This document shows positions 39,484 to 48,245 of a DNA stretch of 64,000 nucleotides, in pieces. The DNA is from CAVUAN01 sp963739435. Lineage in GTDB: Bacteria > Acidobacteriota > Thermoanaerobaculia > UBA5066 > Gp7-AA6. The position numbers and the translations under genes were made by a program. The notes under the pieces are model-generated. The model ran no database searches. It saw only the letters and a list, made by a program, of their open reading frames with translations, and was not told the DNA's origin. The stretch lies in NCBI GenBank assembly GCA_963739435.1, contig CAVUAN010000007.1, positions 123,647-187,646 of the forward strand, given 5' to 3'. Each line of letters begins with the position of its first letter. Within the stretch, counting starts at the first letter, position 1.

Positions 39484-40052
39484 AGCGGGTGTGCGTCTAC
39501 TGCAGCAGCAGCTCTCCGCCGGACGAGGTGGTGGAGAAGGAGATCCGCCTCTTCGGGCTCGAGCTCGCCCGTCGCGGGATCGAGCTCGTGTACGGCGGCT
39601 CGTCGCGCGGCCTGATGGGCGCGGTGGCCGAAGAGGTGCTCGGGGCCGGGGGCAAGGTCATCGGCGTCATCCCGAAGGCCCTCGAAGGCCGCGAGGCCGC
39701 GCACAAGGGGCTGACCGAATTGCGCGTGGTTTCGACGATGCACGAGCGCGAGCAGATGCTGTTCGACCTGGCCGACGCCTTCGTGGGGTTCCCCGGCGGC
39801 TTCGGCACGATCCAGGAGATCATCGAGATGCTGACGTGGAAGCAGCTCGGCATCCATGGCAAGCCGATCGTGCTCGCCAACATCGGCGGCTACTTCAACC
39901 CGCTCCTTGCGCAGTTCGACCTGGCGATCCAGAAAAAGTACGCGCGGCGGGAAGACCGCATCCTGTTCGCGGTGGCCGAGAACGCCGCGTCGATCCTGAC
40001 GTTTCTCGAGGGGGCGCCGGTGATGTCGCGCAAGGCGGGGGACTGGATCTAG
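39474..40052 (+). CDS. LOG family protein (TIGR00730, nucleotide phosphoribohydrolase)
   Basis: 192-residue Rossmann-fold protein. Signature motifs are LVYGGSSRGLMGAV (near 38-51) and PGGFGTIQEIIEMLTWKQLG (near 104-123), with catalytic Arg and Glu as in LOG-type enzymes that hydrolyse nucleoside 5'-monophosphates such as cytokinin ribotides; in bacteria the physiological substrate is usually unclear. Overlaps pyrE, suggesting joint expression in nucleotide metabolism. Confidence 0.93.
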   Translation: MELKRVCVYCSSSSPPDEVVEKEIRLFGLELARRGIELVYGGSSRGLMGAVAEEVLGAGGKVIGVIPKALEGREAAHKGLTELRVVSTMHEREQMLFDLADAFVGFPGGFGTIQEIIEMLTWKQLGIHGKPIVLANIGGYFNPLLAQFDLAIQKKYARREDRILFAVAENAASILTFLEGAPVMSRKAGDWI

Positions 40053-40072
40053 CCTCGGCACCCCTCCGGCTC

Positions 40073-41142
40073 CTAGGACGGCTCGCGGCCGCCGGGTGAC
40101 CCGCTCCTGCTCCAGGGTCTCTGCCCGGTCCGTCGCCACGGGGCGCAGAATCTTGCGGGCCTCCCGCAGTTTCAGCTCCTCGAGCAGCGTCCGGTTGATG
40201 GCCACGAGGTCGCCTAGGAGGGCAACCAGGAAGGACTGGAAGCTGACGACGATCAGCACGGCCCCGACCGAGATCGGCAGGGCGAGGCCCGCCGCGGGGT
40301 CCTCCGGTCAGGAAAACCCAGCTTGCGCCTCCGAGCAGCCCGAGGCCGGCCAGAGAAGAGCACGGCTGCCGCCGCCATGAAGATCTTGAGCGGCTTGTAG
40401 AGCGCCGTGACACGCAGGATGTTGGCGCCCTGGATGAGGACGTACTTCGTGGGCGACGAAAAGAGGCGGGAGCGGCGCGCCACGGGCCGCGCGCTGACCG
40501 GCACCGACTCCACGCGCAGGCCCTTGGAGCCCGCCTGGATGAGCGTTTCCAGCGTGTAGGTCATCTTGGAGAAGACGTTGAGGCGCCGGGCGGCGTCCCG
40601 GGTGATGGCGCGGAAGCCGGACGTCGCGTCGTTGACCTGGAGCCCCGACACCTGGCGCACCACCCAGCTGCCCCAGCGCTGCAGCAGGCGCTTTGCCGCG
40701 CGAGAAGTGGGCGAGCGCCCCGGGCCGGCGGTCGCCGATGACGAGGTCGGCGCGGCCGGCCAGGATCGGCGCCACGAGGGCCGGGATGTCGGCCGGGTCG
40801 TACTGGAGGTCGGCGTCGAAATTGACGATGACGTCGGCGCCCATCGACAGGGACTCTTCGAGGCCCGCCGAAAAGGCGGCGGCGAGGCCGCGGTGCGCCG
40901 GGAACCGGACCATCCGATCGGCACCCGGCGAGTGCGATCTCGTGCGTGCGGTCGGCAGAGCCGTCGTCGACGACGAGGATGGCGACCTGGTAGAAGCCGG
41001 GGAGGGAACGGGGAAGCGCCGCGAGGGCGGCTCCGATCGTCGCCTCCTCGTTAAACGCGGGGATCTGGATGACGAGCTTCAACCAGCGACCCATCCTCAA
41101 CGTATCCGGACGACTTCGGAGGCCGTACGGGTTACCCGCCAT
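40073..41142 (-). CDS. GT2 family glycosyltransferase, DPM-like, with C-terminal membrane helices (frameshifted)
   Basis: GT-A glycosyltransferase. Start ATG 41142, four bases after GAGGAGG. Motifs in order, across three or four frames: VIQIPAFNEEATIGAALAAL, VVDDGSADRTHEIA, AAAFSAGLEESLSMGADVIV, NFDADLQYDPADIPAL (DxD metal site), then VVRQVSGLQVNDATSGFRAI and a membrane tail (ILRVTALYKPLKIFMAAAAV; GAVLIVVSFQSFLVALLGDL). Breaks near 40920, 40690, 40310 and 40110. Resembles polyprenyl-phosphate mannosyl/glucosyl transferases. The end is placed at the first stop after a final +1 change. Confidence 0.85.
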
Positions 41143-41333
41143 AAGTCCTCCTCATCTATGATAAATTCCGCGACCCTCGCCCTCGGGCGGGGCGGCGTTC
41201 TTTTTCAACCAGGGTCGAAGGCCGGAGTCATTTTGGGAGCAGGGGACCTCGCGGTCCCCCGGGCCCCCAGTAAAAGCCCCCGCGGGCTTCCGGCCCCTAG
41301 CCCGCCGGCCCCTGTGGCCGGGACGCAAAGAAT

Positions 41334-41408
<75 letters not shown>

Positions 41409-41423
41409 ACCTTGTTCGAGCGA

Positions 41424-41499
41424 AGGCGCTTAGCTCAGCTGGGAGAGCGCTTCCTTCACACGGAAGAGGTCAACGGTTCGATCCCGTTAGCGCCTACCA
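41424..41499 (+). tRNA. tRNA-Val (anticodon CAC)
   Basis: Acceptor AGGCGCT pairs with AGCGCCT, anticodon stem CTTCC/GGAAG around TTCACAC (anticodon CAC, reads GUG), T-arm AACGGTTCGATCCCGTT, encoded ACCA. Lies 15 bases after tRNA-Val(GAC), so the two are co-transcribed. Confidence 0.96.
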
Positions 41500-41513
41500 A
41501 CGACACGACGACA

Positions 41514-41536
41514 CGCGGGGAAGCCCGCGTTTTTTG
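41514..41536 (+). terminator. Rho-independent terminator after the tRNA-Val pair
   Basis: CGCGGG/CCCGCG stem with a GAAG tetraloop and a run of seven T. It ends the tRNA transcript 33 bases before thrS. Confidence 0.85.
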
Positions 41537-41568
41537 TTTTTGAGGGAAACGAGAAGGAGACTGGGACC

Positions 41569-43521
41569 ATGGAGGCCGCGGCGCAGATGGTGACGGTGAC
41601 GCTTCCTGACGGAACGACCAAGCAGGTTCCGAGGGGCACCACTCTGCTCAAAATCGCAGAGTCGATCGGTCCGCGCCTCGCGCAGGCAGCCCTGGCCGCG
41701 AAAGTCGACGGCAAGGTCGTGGACCTGTCGCGGAGCCTCGATCACGACGCCGCTATCGAGATCGTCACGGCGAAGTCGCCGGAGGCTCTCGAGGTGTACC
41801 GCCACTCGACGGCGCACCTGACGGCCAACGCGGTCAAACGCCTCTTCCCCGACGTTCAGATCGGCATCGGGCCGGCGATCGAGAACGGCTACTACTACGA
41901 CTTCAACCCCAAGCGGCCGTTCACGCCCGAGGACCTGGCCTCGATCGAGGCCGAGATGAGAAAGATCGTCGCCGAGAACAACCCGGTCGAGCGCCTCGAG
42001 ATGTCCAAGGACGAGGCCATCCGGATTTTCGAGGCGCAGAACGATCCCCTGAAAGTCGAGATCATCCGCGGCATTCCGGACGAGCGCGTTTCCTGCTACC
42101 GGCAGAAGGACTTCATCGACCTCTGCCGGGGGCCTCACGTCCCCTCCACGGGCCGTCTCGGCGTTTTCAAGCTGACGCACACGGCGGGCGCGTACTGGAA
42201 GGGCGACGAGAAGAACCCGATGCTGCAGCGAATCTACGGGGTCTCGTTCCTGACGCAGAAAGAGCTCGAGGCGCACCTCAAGCAAGTCGAGGAGGCAAAG
42301 GCCCGCGATCACCGAAAGCTCGGCAAGGAGCTGGAGCTCTTCGTCTTCCACCCGTGGGCGCCCGCGTCCCCGTTCTTCCTGCCGAAGGGGGCCGTGCTCT
42401 ACAACGGCCTGCTCGAGCTGCTGCGGGCGGAATACCGCCTTCGCGGCTACCAGGAAGTCGTCACGCCGCAGATCTTCGACGTGGAGCTCTTCAAGACGTC
42501 GGGGCACTACACGAACTACCGGGAAAACATGTACTTCACGCACGTCGAGGAACGGGACTACGGCGTCAAGCCCATGAACTGTCCCGGCCACTTCCTGCTC
42601 TTCCAGGCGCGCCTCTGGTCCTACCGCGACCTGCCGGTGCGTTACGCCGACTTCGGCCGCCTCCACCGGTATGAGCTCTCCGGCGTGACGGCGGGTCTGA
42701 CGCGCGTCCGGACGTTCTCGCAGGACGACGGGCACATTTTCACGCCCTTTGAAAAGGTGGAAGCCGAGATCTTCGCGTTCCTCGAGTTTCTCGATTTCGT
42801 CTACGGGGCGTTCGGCTTCGAGGACGTGGAGATCTCCCTCGGGCTGCGGCCGGAGAAGCGCATCGGCACGGATGAGCAGTGGACCCGCGGGGAAAAGGCC
42901 CTCGACGCGGCGCTCGGCAAGAGCGGAAGAAAGTACGTGGTTACGCCCGGCGACGGCGCGTTCTACGGACCGAAGATCGATTTTCGCGTCAAGGACGCGA
43001 TCGGCCGGCCGTGGCAGCTCGGCACGATCCAGTGCGATTTCGCGCAGCCCGAGAACTTCGACCTCACGTTCATCGGCGAGGATGGCAAGCGGCACCGGCC
43101 GGTCGTTCTCCACCGAGCGATCCTGGGCTCGCTCGAGCGCTTCATCGGAATCCTGATCGAGCACACGGCCGGGAACTTCCCGTTCTGGATCGCCCCCGTG
43201 CAGGCCGTCGTTCTTCCGGTCTCCGACCGGTTTGCCGAGAAGGCGCGCGAGGCGGGCGCAAAGCTCGGCGCGGCGGGCCTGCGGGCCGTGGTCGACGAGA
43301 GCAACGAGAAGCTCGGCGCTCGGATCCGGCTGGCCGAGATGATGAAGACGCCGTGCATGCTCGTCGTGGGCGAGAAGGAGGCCGCCGCGGGCACCGTGGC
43401 GGTGCGCCTGCGCCACGGCGGCGATGCCGGTACGATGTCCGTCGAGAAATTCGTGGAGGCCGCGTTGCGGTCGTCCGCGTCGCGCTGCAAGGAATTTGTC
43501 ACGGAGGTGAAAGATCGATAA
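41569..43521 (+). CDS. thrS: Threonyl-tRNA synthetase
   Basis: Class II synthetase, 650 residues, charging tRNA-Thr. N-terminal TGS domain (VTVTLPDGTTKQVPRGTTLL), editing domain with HSTAHLTANAVKRLF and the later SCYRQKDFIDLCRGPHVPST (HxxxH ... C, zinc/editing residues), catalytic core with MNCPGHFLLFQ, RTFSQDDGHIF and motif 3 AILGSLERFIGILIEHTAG, then an anticodon-binding HGTP domain. Start ATG 41569 follows AGAAGGAG by ten bases. The stop overlaps the infC start region. Confidence 0.98.
   Translation: MEAAAQMVTVTLPDGTTKQVPRGTTLLKIAESIGPRLAQAALAAKVDGKVVDLSRSLDHDAAIEIVTAKSPEALEVYRHSTAHLTANAVKRLFPDVQIGIGPAIENGYYYDFNPKRPFTPEDLASIEAEMRKIVAENNPVERLEMSKDEAIRIFEAQNDPLKVEIIRGIPDERVSCYRQKDFIDLCRGPHVPSTGRLGVFKLTHTAGAYWKGDEKNPMLQRIYGVSFLTQKELEAHLKQVEEAKARDHRKLGKELELFVFHPWAPASPFFLPKGAVLYNGLLELLRAEYRLRGYQEVVTPQIFDVELFKTSGHYTNYRENMYFTHVEERDYGVKPMNCPGHFLLFQARLWSYRDLPVRYADFGRLHRYELSGVTAGLTRVRTFSQDDGHIFTPFEKVEAEIFAFLEFLDFVYGAFGFEDVEISLGLRPEKRIGTDEQWTRGEKALDAALGKSGRKYVVTPGDGAFYGPKIDFRVKDAIGRPWQLGTIQCDFAQPENFDLTFIGEDGKRHRPVVLHRAILGSLERFIGILIEHTAGNFPFWIAPVQAVVLPVSDRFAEKAREAGAKLGAAGLRAVVDESNEKLGARIRLAEMMKTPCMLVVGEKEAAAGTVAVRLRHGGDAGTMSVEKFVEAALRSSASRCKEFVTEVKDR
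43503..43516 (+). promoter_or_regulatory. infC translation initiation site with ATC start codon
   Basis: GGAGG at 43503-43507, six bases, then ATC at 43514 in frame with IF-3; no ATG, GTG or TTG fits the conserved N-terminus. Non-canonical AUU/AUC/AUA starts are the known device by which IF-3 represses its own synthesis. Confidence 0.85.
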
Positions 43522-44062
43522 GAAGAGCATCCGAGTCAACGAACAGATCCGGTGGAAGGAAGTGCGCCTGATCGGCGCCGATGGCGAGGCGCTCGGAGTC
43601 GTGATGATGGCCGAGGCCCTGGCGAAGTCGAAGGAGGCGGGGCTCGACCTGGTCGAGATCGCTCCGACGGCCAATCCGCCGGTCTGCCGGATCATGAACT
43701 TCGGAAAGTTCATCTACCAGCAGAAGAAGAAACAGCAGGACTCCAAGAAGAAGCAGAAGACGACGCAGGTCAAGGAAGTGAAGTTCCGGCCCAACATCGA
43801 CGACCACGACTACGACTTCAAGATGAAGAACATCCTGAAGTTCCTGGCGCACGGCGACAAGGTCAAGGCGACGGTGCAGTTCCGCGGGCGCGAAATGGCG
43901 CGCCGCGAAAACGGGCAGAAGGTCCTGGACCGGCTTCTCAAGGACCTCGTCGGCAAGGCAATCGCGGAGTCGCGCTCGGAGATGCTCGGCAACCGGCTCT
44001 ACCAGATCCTGGCGCCGGTCAAGCACGAGAAGGCGCCGTCGAAAGCCGCGGCGGCGTCGTAA
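43514..44062 (+). CDS. infC: Translation initiation factor IF-3
   Basis: 182 residues. N-terminal domain: IRVNEQIRWKEVRLIGADGE and AKSKEAGLDLVEIAPTANPP, with VCRIMNFGKF; a lysine-rich linker; C-terminal domain with QVKEVKFRPNIDDHDYDFKM and TVQFRGREMARRENG. The start is the ATC at 43514. The first canonical start (GTG 43562) would delete the conserved start of the N-domain. Lies between thrS and rpmI as in most bacteria; a GTCCAAA repeat separates it from rpmI. Confidence 0.96.
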   Translation: MDKKSIRVNEQIRWKEVRLIGADGEALGVVMMAEALAKSKEAGLDLVEIAPTANPPVCRIMNFGKFIYQQKKKQQDSKKKQKTTQVKEVKFRPNIDDHDYDFKMKNILKFLAHGDKVKATVQFRGREMARRENGQKVLDRLLKDLVGKAIAESRSEMLGNRLYQILAPVKHEKAPSKAAAAS

Positions 44063-44077
44063 CTGTGACGAGAGAGA

Positions 44078-44136
44078 GTCCAAAGTCCAAGAGTCGAAGA
44101 AGAGAGTCCAAAATCCAAAGTCCAAAGTCCAAAGTA
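44078..44136. repeat. GTCCAAA-type heptamer repeat between infC and rpmI
   Basis: GTCCAAA GTCCAAG, AGTCGAA, then GTCCAAA ATCCAAA GTCCAAA GTCCAAA, with GA-rich spacers. Same word as at 38781 and 50279; here no mirrored arm is seen. It lies in the leader of rpmI-rplT, a region often used for L20 autoregulation. Confidence 0.8.
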
Positions 44137-44150
44137 GAGAAGAGAGAGAT

Positions 44151-44348
44151 ATGCCGAAGTTGAAGACACATCGAGGAGCCGCGAAGCGGTTCAAGAAGAC
44201 CGCCTCGGGCAAGTTCAAGAGGTCGAAGGCCTTCAAGAGCCACATCCTGACCAAGAAGAAGCCGGGCCGGAAACGCGGCCTGGCCAAGGCGACAACCGTG
44301 TCCAAAGCCGACATCAAAGGCATCCGCGAGATGCTGCCGTACGCCTGA
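44151..44348 (+). CDS. rpmI: 50S ribosomal protein L35
   Basis: 65 residues, MPKLKTHRGAAKRFKKTASG and HILTKKKPGRKRGLAKATTV. Preceded by a GA-rich stretch rather than a clear Shine-Dalgarno. Confidence 0.97.
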   Translation: MPKLKTHRGAAKRFKKTASGKFKRSKAFKSHILTKKKPGRKRGLAKATTVSKADIKGIREMLPYA

Positions 44349-44366
44349 TCGAGAGGAGAGGAAGCC

Positions 44367-44729
44367 ATGCCCCGCGTCAAGAGAGGACCCAAGAGGAAGA
44401 ACAAGCGATCCAAGACCCTGGCGCTCGCCAAGGGCTACTACGGAACCAAGTCCAAGTCGTACCGGATGGCGAAGCTCCAGGTGGAGAAATCGCTCGTCTA
44501 CGCCTACCGGGACCGAAAGGCCAAGAAGCGGGATTTCCGCGGCCTGTGGATCATCCGCATCAATGCCGCCGCGCGCGAGAACGCGATCTCGTACAGCCGG
44601 CTGATGGACGGCCTGAAGAAAGCGGGAAGCGAGATCAACCGCAAGATGCTGGCCGACCTGGCGGTCACCGACCCGGCGGCCTTCACGCACCTGGTTGGCA
44701 TCGCCAAGCAGGCCCTGAAGATCGCGTAG
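44367..44729 (+). CDS. rplT: 50S ribosomal protein L20
   Basis: 120 residues, MPRVKRGPKRKNKRSKTLAL, AYRDRKAKKRDFRGLWIIRI and SYSRLMDGLKKAGSEINRKM are diagnostic. Needed for early 50S assembly; represses the infC-rpmI-rplT mRNA in bacteria studied. GAGAGGAGAGGAAG precedes the ATG. Confidence 0.98.
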   Translation: MPRVKRGPKRKNKRSKTLALAKGYYGTKSKSYRMAKLQVEKSLVYAYRDRKAKKRDFRGLWIIRINAAARENAISYSRLMDGLKKAGSEINRKMLADLAVTDPAAFTHLVGIAKQALKIA

Positions 44730-44736
44730 GAATCGC

Positions 44737-45801
44737 TTGGCAGATGGAAGCTCGGGCGACGCCGTCGCGCGTGTTCTCGCGGAATTCCGCGAAGAGCGGG
44801 CGCGCGGTGTCGCGACACGGGCCGATTTCGAGCGGCTGAAGGGGCGTTTTCTCGGCCGCGAGAAGGGGCTCGTCACCGCGCTGTTTTCCGGCCTGAAGGC
44901 CCTGCCGCAGTCGGAACGCGCCTCCTTCGGCGCCCGGGCCAACGCGGCCAAGACGGAGATCGAGGCGGCCCTTCATCTCCTGGGAGAAGGCCTGGCGCGC
45001 AGCGAGCAGGCGGCGCGGGAGCGCGCGGCGGCCGTCGACGTGACCCTGCCGGCCAGGGTTCCTCCGCAAGGCGGTCTCCACCCGGTCACGATCGTGCGCC
45101 GGTCGATTGAACGGATCTTCCTGCGCATGGGATATTCGATCGCCGACGGCGCGGAGATCGAAAACGACCGGTACAACTTCGAGCTGCTCAACTTTCCGCC
45201 CGAACATCCGGCACGGGACTCGCAGGATACGTTTTTCGTTGCGCGGCGAGCGAAGTCGCCCCTTCTGCTGCGCACTCACACCTCTCCGGTCCAAGTCCGC
45301 GAGATGCTGAAACGGGGCGCGCCGCTCAAGATCATCATGCCCGGCCGCGTGTACCGCAACGAGAGCGTCGATGCGACGCACGCGGCCGTCTTCCACCAGG
45401 TCGAAGCGCTCGTCGTGGACCGCGGCATCTCGATGGCGGACCTGAAGGGCACCATCGAGGAGTTTGTCGGCGCCCTCTTCGGCCGGGACACGAAGGTGCG
45501 GTTCATCCCGACGTTCTTTCCCTTCGTCGAGCCGGGCGCCGACGTCGCGATGAGCTGCATCTTCTGCCGCGGTTCCGGCTGTGCCAAGTGCAAAGGCTCG
45601 GGCTGGATCGAGATCATGGGGGCCGGCGCCGTGCATCCGAAGGTGCTGGCCAATTGCGGAATCGATCCGGAGGAGTTCACCGGGTTCGCCTTCGGCCTCG
45701 GGCTCGACCGGGTCGCGCTCCTGATGTACGAGTTCCCCGATCTGCGCCTCCTGCTCGAGGGCGACCAGCGCTTTCTCCGCCAGTTCGCCGGCCAACGATG
45801 A
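44737..45801 (+). CDS. pheS: Phenylalanyl-tRNA synthetase alpha subunit
   Basis: 354 residues from TTG 44737. Coiled-coil N-terminus, then the class II core: motif 1 region VTIVRRSIERIFLRMGYSIA, PARDSQDTFF, motif 2 LLRTHTSPVQVREML, PGRVYRNESVDATHAAVFHQ and motif 3 FAFGLGLDRVALLMYEFPDL. The C-x2-C-x5-C-x2-C insertion (CIFCRGSGCAKCKGSGW) is a recognised variable element. Works with PheT as a heterotetramer. Confidence 0.97.
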   Translation: MADGSSGDAVARVLAEFREERARGVATRADFERLKGRFLGREKGLVTALFSGLKALPQSERASFGARANAAKTEIEAALHLLGEGLARSEQAARERAAAVDVTLPARVPPQGGLHPVTIVRRSIERIFLRMGYSIADGAEIENDRYNFELLNFPPEHPARDSQDTFFVARRAKSPLLLRTHTSPVQVREMLKRGAPLKIIMPGRVYRNESVDATHAAVFHQVEALVVDRGISMADLKGTIEEFVGALFGRDTKVRFIPTFFPFVEPGADVAMSCIFCRGSGCAKCKGSGWIEIMGAGAVHPKVLANCGIDPEEFTGFAFGLGLDRVALLMYEFPDLRLLLEGDQRFLRQFAGQR

Positions 45802-47879
45802 AGTTCTCTCTTTCGTGGTTGAACGACTTCGTGGACGTCGCCCGGGCGGGCGGCTCGGACGGCGTTTCACGCCTGCTCGCGCAGGGAGGGCTGCCGGTCG
45901 AGGGTGTCGATGCTTCGCCCGGGGACACCGTGCTGGACGTCGAGATCACTCCCAATCGGCCCGATGCCATGAGCCACCGCGGCCTCGCGCGCGACATCGC
46001 CGCAATGGCCGGGCTGGCGTTCGACGCGCGGCCGGCGGCAGAGCCGCCCTCCTCGGGCCAGCGCATCGAGGAGCTGACGTCCGTGACGATCGAGGCGCCG
46101 CGGCTTTGCCGCCGCTTCGGCGCGCGCCTCGTCAGGGGCATCGGCTCCGGCGCGGCCTCGGAGCTCGTGCGGCGCCGTCTCGGGTCGATCGGGGCCAAGT
46201 CGATCTCCGCGGCCGTGGACGCGACGAACTACGTCCTCTGGGAGACGGGGCAGCCGCTGCATGCTTTCGACCTCGATCGTCTGTCCGGACAGCGCCTCAT
46301 CGTCCGGAAGGCGCGCAAGGGCGAGAAGCTCGTCACGCTCGACGGCATCGAGAGAGCTCTCACGCCTTCCGACATCGTCGTTGCCGACGCCGAGCGCGCC
46401 GTCTCCCTGGCCGGGATCATGGGCGGCCTGACGACGGCCGTCACGGCGCAGACGAAGAACGTGCTGCTGGAAGCCGCCTGGTGGGACCCGTCGGCCATCC
46501 GGAAGACGGCCCGGCGCCTCGGCATGCACACAGATGCCTCCCACCGGTTCGAGCGCGGCGCCGATCCCGAGTCGATCCCCGAGGCGCTGGCTCGCGCCGC
46601 GGCCCTTCTCGTCGGCTCGGCGGGCGGCTCGCTCGCTCCGGGGATCGTGGACGCCCGCGGGGCCGATTGGAAGACCCGCCGCGCGTCCCTGCGGCTGGCG
46701 AGACTGCGCCTGCTGGCGGGCGACGACGGCATCGATCTCGCCCTGGCAGCCGAGGCGCTCGAACGGCTGGGCTTTGGTGTTGCCCGGACCGGGCGGCGGC
46801 TGACGGCGGCGGTCCCCTCCTGGCGCCCCGACGTGCAAGTCGAGGACGACCTCGTCGAAGAGGTCCTGCGCGTCCGAGGTTACGACCGGCTGACCTCGCG
46901 CCTGCCCGCGAGCCGGGGGGGTGGCGGACACCTCGAGCCGCTCCGGGAGGTCGAAGAGCTGCTGACGGACGGGGCCGCCGCCGCCGGCCTCCTCGAGACG
47001 ATGAGCGCTCCGTTTGCGGACCGAAAGTCCGACGAAGGGGCCTTCGGCGCCTGGCTCCTGGCAACGGGCGCCGCCTCAGAGCCGCTGGCGCTGTCCGACC
47101 CGCTCGATCTCAACCGACCCGACCTGCGCGCCACACTCCTGCCGGGCCTGCTCGATGCCGCGGCGCGCAATGTCCACCGTGGGGAACGTGTCATCGGTCT
47201 TTTCGAGGTCGGCCGTGTATTCGACCGGGCCGGCGACCCGGACGACCCCCCGTCCTTCGAATCGCGCCGCGCCGGCTTTGCGTTGGCCGGCGAGTGGCGC
47301 GCGCACTGGACCGTTGCGGGCGGGGCCGGCCGTGCCGACTTCTCGGACGCGAAAGGGATCGTGGAGCGCTTGCTCGAACCCTGGGCGGCTTCCGCGGAGC
47401 TCCAGTGGAAGCCGTTTTCCTGCGAGGCGTTCACTCCCGGCGCGGCGGCGACCGTCGAAGCCGGGAACGGACGGACGCTGGCCGTCGTCGGGCTGGCTTC
47501 GACCGCCGAACGAGAGAAGCGCAAGACGTCCGAAGAGATTTTTGTCGGGGAGATCGTCGTGGAGGCGATCCCGATCCGAGCGGCGAGGGTTCGGTTCGAG
47601 GCCTACTCGGCCTTCCCCCCGATCGAAGCGGATCTCACCTTTGCTCATGCCCGAACGAGGCCCTGGAGCGAGATCGAGGCTTTCATCCGCGGCCGCGGGC
47701 TCGCTCACCTCGAGGCCGTCCGCGTCGTGGACCGATACGAGGGCGGCAGCGTTTCCGAAGGACAAGTCAAGACGACGATCCGCCTGAGGTTCCGCGGCGC
47801 CGAGCGGACGCTGGAACAGGAGGAAGTGAACAGTGTCGTGGCGAAGCTCCGAGAAGCACTCGAACGAGAAATGGGATGA
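45798..47879 (+). CDS. pheT: Phenylalanyl-tRNA synthetase beta subunit lacking the tRNA-binding OB domain
   Basis: 693 residues against about 790 usual. The N-terminus MKFSLSWLNDFVDVARAGGS joins, via GLPVEGVDASPGDTVLDVEI, directly to TPNRPDAMSHRGLARDIAAM; the EMAP-type B2 domain of about 100 residues that normally sits between them is absent, with no frame break. The rest is complete: B3/B4 editing region, B5 (PSWRPDVQVEDDLVEEVLRV), catalytic-like core, and C-terminal ferredoxin-fold anticodon-binding domain (YSAFPPIEADLTFAHARTRP). Start ATGA-overlapped with pheS. Confidence 0.96.
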   Translation: MKFSLSWLNDFVDVARAGGSDGVSRLLAQGGLPVEGVDASPGDTVLDVEITPNRPDAMSHRGLARDIAAMAGLAFDARPAAEPPSSGQRIEELTSVTIEAPRLCRRFGARLVRGIGSGAASELVRRRLGSIGAKSISAAVDATNYVLWETGQPLHAFDLDRLSGQRLIVRKARKGEKLVTLDGIERALTPSDIVVADAERAVSLAGIMGGLTTAVTAQTKNVLLEAAWWDPSAIRKTARRLGMHTDASHRFERGADPESIPEALARAAALLVGSAGGSLAPGIVDARGADWKTRRASLRLARLRLLAGDDGIDLALAAEALERLGFGVARTGRRLTAAVPSWRPDVQVEDDLVEEVLRVRGYDRLTSRLPASRGGGGHLEPLREVEELLTDGAAAAGLLETMSAPFADRKSDEGAFGAWLLATGAASEPLALSDPLDLNRPDLRATLLPGLLDAAARNVHRGERVIGLFEVGRVFDRAGDPDDPPSFESRRAGFALAGEWRAHWTVAGGAGRADFSDAKGIVERLLEPWAASAELQWKPFSCEAFTPGAAATVEAGNGRTLAVVGLASTAEREKRKTSEEIFVGEIVVEAIPIRAARVRFEAYSAFPPIEADLTFAHARTRPWSEIEAFIRGRGLAHLEAVRVVDRYEGGSVSEGQVKTTIRLRFRGAERTLEQEEVNSVVAKLREALEREMG

Positions 47880-47908
47880 CCTTTTGATCTGATAGCCCGG
47901 AGGGCACG

Positions 47909-48184
47909 ATGGACAACACCAAGATCTTCGACACGCTCGAACGCAAGATCGAGAAGCTCCTCGGCCGGCTGAGGCAGCTGGAGGTCGAGAACGAGAAGCT
48001 GCGCCAGGAAACCGAGAAGTCCCGGGCGGACCTGGTCAGCGCGAAAAAGGCCGAAAAAGACTCCTCCGAGGCCCGTGGGGTCGTTGAGCGGCTCGAGAAA
48101 GACCAGGAGCTTGTCCGCGAGCGCCTGGAAAGGCTGATTCAGTCGCTGGAAGCAGCCGAGCAGAAGGGCGATCGAGCCCGCTAA
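47909..48184 (+). CDS. Small coiled-coil protein, ZapB-like
   Basis: 91 residues that are almost entirely heptad-repeat coiled coil (FDTLERKIEKLLGRLRQLEV ... ERLEKDQELVRERLERLIQS). Adjacent to zapA, which supports a divisome role like ZapB, but sequence alone would also fit other coiled coils. Preceded by GGAGG. Confidence 0.8.
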   Translation: MDNTKIFDTLERKIEKLLGRLRQLEVENEKLRQETEKSRADLVSAKKAEKDSSEARGVVERLEKDQELVRERLERLIQSLEAAEQKGDRAR

Positions 48185-48245
48185 AGCATTGACTCCGCTG
48201 GAGGACAGCGAATAAACTCGCCCCCGAAAGGAGTCTGCTTCTCGA

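Noticed and set aside
41500..41568. A T-box or tRNA-sensing leader before thrS.
   Set aside because: Only 33 bases lie between the terminator after tRNA-Val and the thrS start; no specifier loop, T-box sequence or antiterminator can be seen.
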